Assembly: GCF_027942865.1 (NCBI RefSeq)
Contig: NC_134515.1
Span: 4,125,339 to 4,189,338 of the forward strand
From: Odontesthes bonariensis
Taxonomy: Eukaryota > Chordata > Actinopteri > Atheriniformes > Atherinopsidae
Length of the DNA stretch: 64,000 nt
Direction: 5' to 3'
Positions 50,739-60,296 of this stretch are shown here, piece by piece. The position numbers and the translations under genes were made by a program. Position 1 is the first letter of the stretch. Every line of letters begins with the position of its first letter. A model generated the notes under the pieces. That model was not told where the DNA came from. It made no database searches and worked only from the letters and a program-made list of their open reading frames with translations.

Positions 50739-51153
50739 TGGGCTGCTTTTCAGTCCCAGTTTCACTCATTTTTGTTCTCTGACGACAGAAACGGAGCTTA
50801 AATAACTCCTGAAAACATGTTTCATGTTCAGATCTGAGAGCTCAGGGGCCTCAAACGTTGCCTGCGCCCTGGTCTCACGCACCTTTCCTCTGGAAAGCTC
50901 CATAAACAGACAGGAGATAATCATCATCTCGTACAGTAACACACCCTCCCGTCACCTGTCGTCCAACCGACAACCGCAACAGATGGTGAGCAGTCGGAGA
51001 AAACGGAGGGAGGACCATCGGAGGGAGGACCATCGGAGTGAGTCTGGCGTCTATAAGGCGCGATGGAGACCTGCCACGAGCTCCTGGTAGCACGGCTCTG
51101 CAGAAGGAAAACAGGCTCGTTTAAAGAGATCCGCGGCGCTCTCAGTTCTGCTT

Positions 51154-54100
51154 TCAGATGCTGTAATTCTGCACAGAACCTGCGTCGGGCTCGATGAGCG
51201 AGTGTCTGATGAGGAAGTCCAAGACCACCATGGCGGAGTTGGGTTTGAAGTCGTCGGTGGCCAGCAGCTCCTTCACCTGAAACAGGAGGCGGCGTGCTCA
51301 GAACACTGAAATATTTGGCTGTGTTCCAAACCGCATACGTCTCCTACTACTCATACTAACTTTTTGAGTTAGTATGCGAGTTTGAGTAAGCGATAAGTTC
51401 CCGGATGCATACTAGATTCTCCTAAATGTTGGGTATGCATCATGAGGTTACTACTCATACTGAAACTACCCAAGATGCAACGTAACGTGACATCGCCGAT
51501 CGTCATTTCCTGTCAAAACGGCAGTTTCAAGCTAGCTACAACGAGTAGCGCCGAATTCGTGGGAACAAAATTGTAAATAGCCGGTATTTTGTCAGATTTT
51601 CGGCACGTTGGGGATCTAAACGACTACTTTCTCGCCTGAAAATGTTTCAAATGTTGCTAAAGTTTACAGAGTTTAGAGCTTAAGGGAAATCAGCTTCAGG
51701 CCGGCTGATTTCGGCTCGGGCAGGAGGGAAATGCATTGTGGGTAAACGCTCTGCATACTGTCTGATCGATCAGTATGCAGTATGGAAGTATGCAGTATGT
51801 AGTATGCAGTATGTAGTATGCGGTATGTAGTATGCAGTATGCAATATGTAGTATGCAGTATGCAATATGTAGTTTGCAGTATGTAGTTTGCAGTATGTAG
51901 TATGTAGTTTGCAGTATGTAGTATGTAGTATGCAGTATGCAATATGCAGTATGTAGTTTGCAGTATGTAGTTTGCAGTATGTAGTTTGCAGTATGTAGTT
52001 TGCAGTATGTAGTTTGCAGTATGTAGTATGCAGTATGTAGTTTGCAGTATGTAGTATGCAGTATGTAGTATGTAGTTTGCAGTATGTAGTATGCAGTATG
52101 TAGTTTGCAGTATGTAGTTTGCAGTATACAGTATGTAGTATGCAGTATGTAGTTTGCAGTATGTAGTATGTAGTATGCAGTATGTAGTTTGCAGTATGTA
52201 GTATGCAGTATACAGTATGTAGTATGCAGTATGTAGTTTGCAGTATACAGTATGTAGTATGCAGTATGTAGTTTGCAGTATGTAGTATGCAGTATGTAGT
52301 ATGCAGTATGTAGTTTGCAGTATGTAGTATGCAGTATGTAGTATGCAGTATGCAGTATGTAGTATGCAGTATGTAGTTTGCAGTATACAGTATGTAGTAT
52401 GCAGTATGTAGTATGTAGTTTGCAGTATGTAGTATGTAGTATGTAGTTTGCAGTATGCAGTATGTAGTTTGCAGTATGTAGTATGTAGTTTGCAGTATGT
52501 AGTATGTAGTTTGCAGTATGTAGTATGTAGTTTGCAGTATGTAGTATGTAGTATGTAGTTTGCAGTATGCAGTATGTAGTATGTAGTTTGCAGTATGTAG
52601 TATGTAGTATGTAGTTTGCAGTATGCAGTATGTAGTATGTAGTTTGCAGTATGTAGTATGTAGTTTTGCAGTATGTAGTATGTAGTATGTAGTTTGCAGT
52701 ATGCAGTATGTAGTATGTAGTTTGCAGTATGTAGTATGCAGTATGTAGTATGCAGTTTGCAGTATGCAGTATGTAGTATGCAGTTTGCAGTATGCAGTAT
52801 GCAGTATGTAGTATGTAGTTTGCAGTATGTAGTATGTAGTATGTAGTTTGCAGTATGCAGTATGTAGTTTGCAGTATGCAGTATGTAGTTTGCAGTATGC
52901 AGTATGTAGTATGTAGTTTGCAGTATGTAGTATGTAGTTTGCAGTATGTAGTATGTAGTATGTAGTTTGCAGTATGTAGTATGTAGTATGTAGTATGTAG
53001 TTTGCAGTATGTAGTATGTAGTATGTAGTATGTAGTATGCAGTATGCGATTTCGAACACAGCCTCGGACTGTCAGAGAAACTCACCCTCTGTATTGGCAG
53101 CAGGTAGAAATCCTGCACCTCTCCATCTCCGACTCTGGGCTTGAACTCGAGAGGAAGTTCCAGATCGAAGACGAACTGGCTCTCTGCGAACACCCCCTCT
53201 TCATCCTCGTACGTGTAGCTAAAGAAAATGAGACTGAAATGCTTAATAAAAAAGGCTAAACTGCTAATTTACTGCAGTATTAAAGCTGGAGGAGTTAAAA
53301 AGTGATTGCAAAAAAAAATGTAAAAGTCTGTTGCTCACAGGCTTTTATTTTGTAAAAGTCTGTTGCTCACAGGCTTTTATTATTGTAAAGGTCTGTTGCT
53401 CACAGGCTTTTATTATTGTAAAGGTCTGTTGCTCACAGGCTTTTATTTTGTAAAAATCTGCTGCTGTCTGTTGTGGAACAGGAAAAGAAAGTAATCGGCG
53501 GATCCACCAAACATGGAGAAGGGTACGGAACTTTTACTCGGCCATTTTCATGTTAAAGTTCTTCCAGACGGCGGAGTCGACAGAACCAAAGTCATCTGTA
53601 AACACTGCCAAGTTGAATTGTCTTCTCAGCGTAGTAGTTCCAGTCTAAAATATCACTTAAAGGCAAAACACACAACTGATAGCAGCAAGTCATTCAAGGA
53701 AACAGACAGTGGAGCGAGGCTTCTACATAAAAACTACAGAAAGATGCTGATGTTAAAAGTGTGTTTGCACAACAAATGTTATGGCACTTTCATTCATATG
53801 GCAGCACATTTAAAATAAAACTAAATGCTAAAAGCTATACACTACTTTTGGATTCATTTTTGGATTCTGCGTACGAATGCGATTAATCGTGATTAATCAG
53901 ATAAATCATGTGATTAATTAGATTAAACATTTTAATCGTTGCCCAGCCCTAGTTATTTTCAATCGATTTAGACAGAAAAAAATGAAACTATGTCAAATAT
54001 TATGTGTCCATTGATGAGCCGTGTTATTTATCAGCGTTTGTTTTTGGACCAAAGGGATGAACAACCCCAAACTGGAGTAAGCTGGGATGGTGTGGAGAAC

Positions 54101-57100
54101 ATGCACGGTGATTCCTGCCTTTAATTTCACCGAAGTTGGTGCAAACCCAAAATGTTCTGTCAAAATCAACTTTATTTAATCTCTTAATTTTAATCCATTC
54201 CTTGCTTTTGTCCCCAAAAAAGTTGGGATGAGACAATTTAAGGTAAGAAATGAGGAAAATAAATGAACAAAACATGTGACTGGAACCATGATCTGGTCCT
54301 AAATCAGCCTCCATGACGAGTGAAAAGAGTTCCTTTTCTGATTTGAGGTTTAATTTACAGCAAAGTCGAAATAGAATAAACTGAGTTTCCAGTGAGCTTG
54401 TGACCAGTTTCTGCTTTATTTGAACAACTTGGTGGCATGCGGTAACTCCTCAGTCGATTTAATTCTCAGCAGCAGCTGGAGCAGCTGCATCAGTCTCAAT
54501 GTTCCAGCTGCTCGTTTGTTGCTGTTTTTCTGCCGCCAAGTTCTGAGAATGTGGGCAGTTTTAGCAGGAAAACGTCTAAGGAAGGGGGGCTCCAGTCTCA
54601 GTTTGATGTAAATGAGGAATCTGGAGACTCAGGAGGAAGTAAGGCCCCGTTCACACGATAGGAAGACGCAGATATTTTTCTGCGGTTTGGCCTCTCAATT
54701 ACACCAAAACCCCGTTTTTATCACAGAAAACGATTATTTCTAAAACCTCTGGCCAAAGTGGAGATTTCTGATAACGCCGGTTATGTGTTGCCGTGTCAAC
54801 TGGGAGAAACGGCGTTTTAGGTTCTTAAACGTCACATTATGCGCCAGAAAATACTTAACGTCATGCGAGCGCCTTGTGTTTACAGTTTGTTTGGCTACTG
54901 ATCAGGATTATCATGGATGATGTTAAAGTTCTACTAATTTCTACGTTTGTGGCCTTATTGCATTTGCCACCCAAACCTGCTCGCACAGTTCAAAATAGAG
55001 GAGCACCACTCTTCCGTGGCCGCTCCTGCGTCCAGTATCCACTGACTGTCTATATTTCCCTCTCATTGCCTTCAGTTTTGTTGTGATATTTGCTCGCGTT
55101 ATCTCCTCCTTCACATGAGGAAAGTCCTCGATTCTGAGGGTTTTGATTGGCTTGCATGGCTTTATTCCTTTCCCTACACTGGTTTGGCAGAGTTATTATG
55201 GCGCTTGACGGCGTATTTATGCGGGTTGATGTAAATGACAAGTTTTTTGAAAACGATGTTGTGTGCACGATGTTATTATTGTAAACGGAGGGGGGGAAAT
55301 ATTAGTTTCTCTAAATACCCGGCTATGTGTAAATGTGGCCTAAAAGGTGTTAGAATAATAACGAGCTCACCTGACTGTGGCCACAGGATGAGCCTTCGCA
55401 GCAACGTCTGCAGGGACGCAGGCTTCCTCCTCACATTCTTTAATCAGGGTGTGTTTGATTCCAACGCCTGCCGCCAGACCGCCGGCCGCCTGACAAAAGA
55501 CACGACACGGTGCTTCATCCTGCAGAACTCTGACGGCTCAGATCCAACCGCCTGATGTGGACACTCACCATGTTGTCCAGCAGTCCGGGGTACGTCTGCT
55601 TGGTGCTGGAGCGCCGTGCCAGCCACATGCTAACTTCACCACTGTCGCTCACCGTGTACCCGTTTATGTGGACTCCGTACCGCTTCACCCCAAAGAGGCC
55701 TGCAGTGAATCAGCAGAATCAGCTCACAAACCCCCCAAAGAAGAGGGGAAAACACTCGGAGCCTCAGCTTACTTGTTGCTGCTCTTTCCATCCACATCAC
55801 AGGCGGGTCAGAGAATCTGGGCTTCACGCTGTACTTCTGAAAGATGGAGTTGATTCAGATTTAAGTTGAATATTTCTTTTGTAACAACATAAAATATACA
55901 GAGAAACATAAAACAAACAGTTGTTCACCTACACATTCAAACAGACATTATGCTGATGATACAAGTCGGTTCATACAGTAATGGCTCAGTGAGCATCTCT
56001 TGTGGCCACAAACACAATCCATTTTTCCCAGTATTGCGAATACTTAGGCTGCGTTTGAAACCGCATAATTCTCCTACTACTCCCACTACTCCTACTACCT
56101 TTTTTCCCGGATGCATACTAGATTCTCCGAAATGTTGGGTATGCATCATGAGGTTACTACTCATACTCAAACTACCCAAGATGCAACGTAACGTGACGTC
56201 GCCGATCGTCATTTCCTGTCAAAACGGCAGTTTCAAGCTAGCTACAACGAGGGTAGGTTCACTTCCTGTTTTCAAAACAAAAGCACCAATTGTATGGTAA
56301 TGGCTTTCCCTATGATAAAAGGCAACGGGTATTTTATTTTGTGAAAATAACCAGAAGTGCGTTGCTCACTGCAGCTAGCTTTAGTAGCGCCGAATTCGTG
56401 GGAACAAAATTGTAAATAGCCGGTATTTTGTCAGGTTTTCAACACGTTGGGGATCTAAACGACTACTTTCTCACCTGAAAATGTTTCAAATGTTGCTAAA
56501 GTTTACAGAGTTTAGAGCTTAAGAGAAATCAGCTTCAGGCCGGCTGATTTCGGCTCGGGCAGGAGCGAAATGCATTGTGGGTAAACGCTCTGCATACTGT
56601 CTGATCGATCAGTATGTAGTATGCAGTATGCAGTATGTAGTATGCAGTATGTAGTTAGGGGTGGGCGGTATGCACGGTATCATACCTTATGCGGTATTTT
56701 TCACCAACGGTAGAGATTTTTTTGCCATACCTTATACCGCAATAGCTCATGAGTCCTGTAGATGGCAGTAATGCAAAGTTTTGAACATCCGCTTGGATAT
56801 GCCGGGCGACAGTAATCGCAAGACAAGATAACACGAGTAATTTGTTTTACCACCTGCGGGCTAACCATGCTCCGGAATATGAAACGAGTCCAAGCCGGTG
56901 TTCTGTTGAGAATTGCTACTTTGTGGTTTTCTTATTTTTTAAATATAAATATAACGTATATATTTTTTATATTTCCTGTGTTTTCCGTTTTTCACAATAC
57001 ATTTCATTTAATATTGCTGCAAACATCCTTATTGAAAGGGTTTATTTGGTGCTATGGTAACCACTGAGAAACTGCTCTGTTGTAATTTATATACAAAAGT

Positions 57101-57945
57101 ACCATACTGCGATATATACCGTATACCGTCAGTGGCTCAAATTTTACCGGGGTATACATTTTAGGCCATTCCGCCCACCCCTATATGTAGTATTTGGTTT
57201 CGAACACATGTACAGAAACATGTGGCATGTATACACAAAGGTAAATCGGGTTGTACATGGCACATATAAGGTTATAAGATGAAAGAAAAAACGAGCCAAT
57301 CACAATGTACTCCCATTCAAGCGTACAGCCATATTGTGTAATCAGCAGACGACAGACTCCGAGCCGATCTGGTATCTACACCGGGTCATAAAGGTTACAT
57401 AAAGTAGGTTTGACTGAAGAAGACAGAACATCCAGCACCGGGCCCAGAACAGAACCCTGAGGAACTCCCTACGAGTTCAACAAGCTGTTGGATCGTGTTG
57501 TTGTTGTTTTTTTTACACACTTTTAGACAGAAAATCCAGCCAAAGTTTGCCAGCCTCACCTCATCCCTCCATCCTCTGAGGCAGGTCAGAGACTCCTCCT
57601 GTCTGAGGGCCTGCAGGACGCCGTCCACAGCCGCGGATCTGCTCTCGTAGGAGTCCAGACTGGGACAGAGGCTCACAGCGCCCCCGCGCGGCGGGCTGAA
57701 CACCTGCGGGTGCCGCGTCAGCAGTGACGCAACGTGAGGAGGAATCCAGCCTACCTGCGCTCCGTCCACCTCAAACCTCAAACAGCTGGTCCGGCAGGAG
57801 CCTGTGGGAGCAAGCGGGACTCTTTAAACACTTCTTCCACACGTTCAGACAAAATGAACGTTTAACTTTCACTACCTGCGAGGTAAAAGTTGTTCATCCG
57901 GTGGAGCAGCTGCAGGATTTTCTCTGACCAGGCGGCCGAAGACAT
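51154..57945 (-). CDS. Nudix hydrolase with DUF4743 N-terminal domain (Nudix 24-like), complete
   Basis: Nudix enzymes cleave nucleoside diphosphate-linked substrates; the substrate of this branch (plant Nudix 20/24, yeast Tnr3 N-terminal half) is thought to include damaged thiamine diphosphates, and is not known for this protein. Coding exons in transcript order: 57945-57876, 57801-57560, 55836-55773, 55699-55569, 55489-55371, 53218-53086, 51276-51154; 882 bp, 293 residues plus TGA, with all phases fitting. The start is MSSAAWSEKILQLLHRMN. The N-terminal domain contains FEVDGAQVGWIPPHVASLL. The Nudix part contains GVHINGYT, MWLARRSSTKQTYPGLLDNM and AAGGLAAGVGIKHTLIKECEEEA. In the last, the Nudix box REUxEE is KECEEE, and the usual Glu of Gx5E is Val. 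No transit peptide is evident. The last intron holds a 1.3 kb satellite. The gene is recognised from family patterns, not from a search. Confidence 0.88.
51317..53063 (-). mobile_element. Family A inverted-repeat element, copy 4, with heptamer expansion
   Basis: Left end ggctgtgttccaaaccgcat, right end atgcgatttcgaacacagcc. The body is shortened by a deletion (no gggtaggttcacttcc to actgcggct part). It sits in the last intron of the Nudix gene, ending 22 bp before exon 53086-53218. Confidence 0.85.
51766..53044 (-). repeat. 7-bp satellite array inside family A copy 4
   Basis: About 180 heptamers, read on the - strand as CATACTA, CATACTG and the variant CAAACTA, often as a 14- or 21-mer higher-order unit (for example agtatgtagtttgc on the + strand). 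The CAAACTA variant is absent from the array at 8791-10036. Confidence 0.95.
53316..53951 (+). mobile_element. Short hAT-like element with BED zinc-finger frame, copy 2
   Basis: Starts within the repeat zone (four units containing gtctgttgctcacaggc) and ends gttgcccagccct(a). The left terminal repeat is missing. From gtggaacaggaaaagaaagt onwards it is nearly identical to copy 1 at 4823-5450. Intron of the Nudix gene. Confidence 0.7.
53513..53818 (+). CDS. BED-type zinc-finger peptide, second copy
   Basis: A 101-codon frame that differs from the copy at 5039-5344 by Val14 for Phe and Gly20 for Asp. The Cys29/Cys32/His48/His53 finger is kept. It is antisense to the host Nudix gene. Confidence 0.45.
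   Translation: MEKGTELLLGHFHVKVLPDGGVDRTKVICKHCQVELSSQRSSSSLKYHLKAKHTTDSSKSFKETDSGARLLHKNYRKMLMLKVCLHNKCYGTFIHMAAHLK
53952..54639 (-). other. Nudix gene intron, unannotated
   Basis: AT-rich sequence with aaccccaaactggagtaagc and similar low-complexity stretches. No exon seen. Confidence 0.4.
54640..55345. mobile_element. Probable MITE with GGCC...CACA ends
   Basis: Left taaggccccgttcacacgat, right ctatgtgtaaatgtggcct. These are approximate inverted repeats of the kind ending many fish hAT-type MITEs. Inner inverted matches include aaaacgatt and ttgaaaacgatgttgtgtgc. Borders approximate. Intron of the Nudix gene. Confidence 0.45.
56047..57208 (-). mobile_element. Family A inverted-repeat element, copy 5, with nested hAT MITE
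   Basis: Left end ggctgcgtttgaaaccgcat, right end ggtttcgaacaca. The full body is reverse to copy 1. The satellite part is only about six heptamers and is interrupted by the 528-bp element at 56656-57183. Intron of the Nudix gene. Confidence 0.85.
56656..57183. mobile_element. hAT-like MITE with perfect 8-bp duplication inside family A copy 5
   Basis: Starts taggggtgggcggtat and ends ccgcccaccccta (inverted), flanked by tatgtagt at 56648-56655 and 57184-57191. The target is the heptamer array itself. It contains several ggtat/atacc motifs near both ends and has no transposase. Confidence 0.88.
57209..57559 (-). other. Nudix gene intron
   Basis: Unique sequence upstream of exon 57560-57801; nothing recognised. 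Confidence 0.45.
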
Positions 57946-58050
57946 GTTAGTTTTCCGACTGTCAGACTGTGCAGGTGTCAAATATCCAACCGGGTGAACG
58001 AGCTAACCCACATTATTCACACAACTGTAGCGAACACTTCGCGGGCTGAC

Positions 58051-58062
58051 TGCGCATGCGCG
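58051..58062. promoter_or_regulatory. NRF1-type site in the Nudix gene promoter
   Basis: tgcgcatgcgcg is a perfect match to the palindromic NRF1 consensus (YGCGCAYGCGCR). It is about 106 bp upstream of the start codon at 57945, in a locally GC-rich stretch. NRF1 drives many mitochondrial and housekeeping promoters. Confidence 0.6.
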
Positions 58063-58234
58063 GATTTTCCGTTTTCATCGAACTTTATTGACAAATTAAA
58101 AAGCTACAAACTCAGTCCAGGTAAACACTGGACTGAATGAAAACATTACCAGCATTTTTTATGGAAAACAAGTGGTTTTTAATGTTTAATCTTTGTTTTC
58201 CAGATGTTTTTGTTTGTAATATCTATATGCTTCA

Positions 58235-58733
58235 AACAAGTGGAACAAACTGCCAGTGGAGATTAAACTTTCACCAAATGGAGACATTTTTAAATCCAGG
58301 TTAAAGACATTTCTTTTCTCATGTGTCTATGCATGAAATGTGCACGATATCTTTTAACTTATCTGGACTGTTAATTGTTTTTAAATTAATTTATCCAAAT
58401 CAAATCAAATTTATTTGTAGCACATTTCATATACAAACAATTCAAAGTGCTTTACATAAAATAAAAGCATTGCAGCAGGGAGTGGAAGAAGCATTAAAAT
58501 ACATAAAAGAATATAAAGAGAAACAAATAAAATCATTTAAATGAATTTAAAAACAAGCAACAGTCAAGATAAGTTTTAAATTATTTTATTTGTTTCTCTT
58601 TATATTCTTTTATGTATTTTTAATGCTTCTTACACTCCCTGCTGCAATGCTTTTATTTTATGTGAAGCACTTTGAATTGTTTTGTACATGAAATGTGCTA
58701 CTAATAAATTTGATTTGATTTGATTTGATATTT
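58235..58733 (+). mobile_element. LINE (L2/CR1-like) 3' end interrupted by an opposite copy
   Basis: Two forward parts, 58235-58394 and 58574-58733, together match the 3' end of the LINE at 36494-37344 and finish in (tttga)n. Between them a reverse copy of the same 3' end is inserted (58395-58573), starting with caaatcaaatcaaattta. The insertion is flanked by 16-bp direct repeats (58379-58394 and 58574-58589) with one mismatch, as expected for LINE target duplication. Confidence 0.85.
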
Positions 58734-59046
58734 GCCTTTAACAACAATCCTAATCACCATATTTGACCTCTTGTTTGAATTATAAAGGAATGTTTTTCCA
58801 CCAAAACTGAATTAAATCTGGAATAAATGAGTAAATGCCAAAATATGAAGTCTTAAATCTACTAGATTCTGCCACTTAAATTACAGGCTCGAAATACTCG
58901 AGTCACCCCACTTTTATTTGGATATTTTTGCCGAACTTTGAGGACTAAATTTGAATTTTGTTTGCAGCTATAATGTTGATCAAATCCTCATGACACGATC
59001 AGCTGGTCCTGCTCTCTTGGACCTCTTGGACCTCCTTTTCTTTTAA
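58734..59046. other. Intergenic sequence
   Basis: Unique AT-rich sequence; nothing recognised. Confidence 0.45.
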
Positions 59047-59160
59047 ATATTGTAATGTAATAATTATGATGACAATTAATTGAATTCCAATTGGCTTGAA
59101 TTGAATGTGTTGTATTTGGCGCTATATAAATAAAAATGAATTGAAAATGAATTGAATTAA
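59047..59160 (+). mobile_element. LINE/SINE 3' tail
   Basis: ttgtatttggcgctatataa followed by ataaaaatgaattgaa repeats, the 3' tail type of fish L2-like elements ending in (TGAAT)n. Only the tail is present. Confidence 0.5.
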
Positions 59161-59474
59161 TTGGGCAGTGATGAGGGTCAAATACCATAAAACTCAAAAT
59201 ACGTTGTCGAAGAAAAATGTTTTTAAACAAAAGGTTTGTTAAAATTAAGGATTTCGTCTGAATGTCATTATGCAGATGGTGCAGAAGCCGGTGTTAGTAA
59301 ACATTATGGAAGTTACTGAGTGAGAAATTAAACAATGTTTCGCGTTTTCTTTGACTTTATGGCTGCTTTTGCATTCTGCCGTCTGGGGTGCAGTACCACT
59401 CCTGTCCAGTCTGAAGGGGGCAGCAGAGCGGCGTCTACTCTAGCCGACAAGCGAAGAAGAAGAAGAGGGGGAGG

Positions 59475-59540
59475 ATGAGCAGGCGAATGTACACAGAAGA
59501 GGAACGCCAATTTATCCGTATGCATGCAGGGAATGAGAAA
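59475..59540 (+). other. Possible 5' exon of the GMEB gene
   Basis: An ATG-initiated 22-codon stretch, MSRRMYTEEERQFIRMHAGN..., runs exactly to a strong donor (gaaa|gtgagt). It does not join in frame to the small open piece near 59752, and the next sure exon (60283) has its own ATG. It may therefore be a 5' UTR exon with an upstream ORF, or an exon of an unrecognised gene. Confidence 0.3.
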
Positions 59541-60282
59541 GTGAGTTTAATTGTTCTTCTCTAACCGTTTAGTTTAAAATATATTTAATTGTGTTTTTTA
59601 TATAAAGAGACGCCTGCAAGCTAAATGGACCCGTTTACGGCACTTCTGTTTTGGTTGGTTTGAGTGCATCAGGCTACATTCAGTATCTAACTAGCAACCT
59701 CTGTGGCGGGATAAACGTTCACTTTACCTGCACGTTTTGCCCACAAGACGAGGCATCATTAACCAGCTAACGACTGACTGGAGTAAAGGTAAGATTTGTT
59801 CAATATCTCGAATAATTTCTGCCTTCAAAGTTGAGAGAACCGGACAAATTACAGTCAAAATTTGTGCAAGTTTCCATTTGCTCGTTTTTGTTTTTCAAAC
59901 AAACAAACTCACGTTTTAAAGACATTAGCAGTAAATGAGATATCTCTGGGGTCTATTCGGTGAGCTCAGACTACATAAAAAAACGTTCTTATTATATTAA
60001 ATGTCGTTTTTGGTAAGAAGTTGGTAACACTCAGTGTGTATGGAATGCCATTTGAGTCCAAATAGAGTAAAAAATACGCTTAAATGAAAATCTATAAGCT
60101 GATGAAAGGCATGCAGTTGGCCATGAAATGAATCCTGAAAGACAAAAACTTATTTTATCCTGGATTGGTTTGGATGCTGTCTAATTTTGCTGCGAAGAAA
60201 CCTCCATCAGAAGCAGGAAGGGTGTTTTTTAAACATTAATAATTACTGTAATTTTCCTGCTGTCACACGATTCGTCGCACAG
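59541..60282 (+). other. GMEB 5' intron
   Basis: AT-rich intron. A possible small exon ends at a gtaaga donor near 59788. Nothing else recognised. Confidence 0.4.
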
Positions 60283-60296
60283 CTCCTCTGATCTTC

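Noticed and set aside
51673..53193. Long - strand frames of 506 and 429 codons with YILHTANYILQTT repeats
   Set aside because: Same cause: heptamer array in family A copy 4. The end of one frame overlaps the real Nudix exon 53086-53218 only because no stop lies between.
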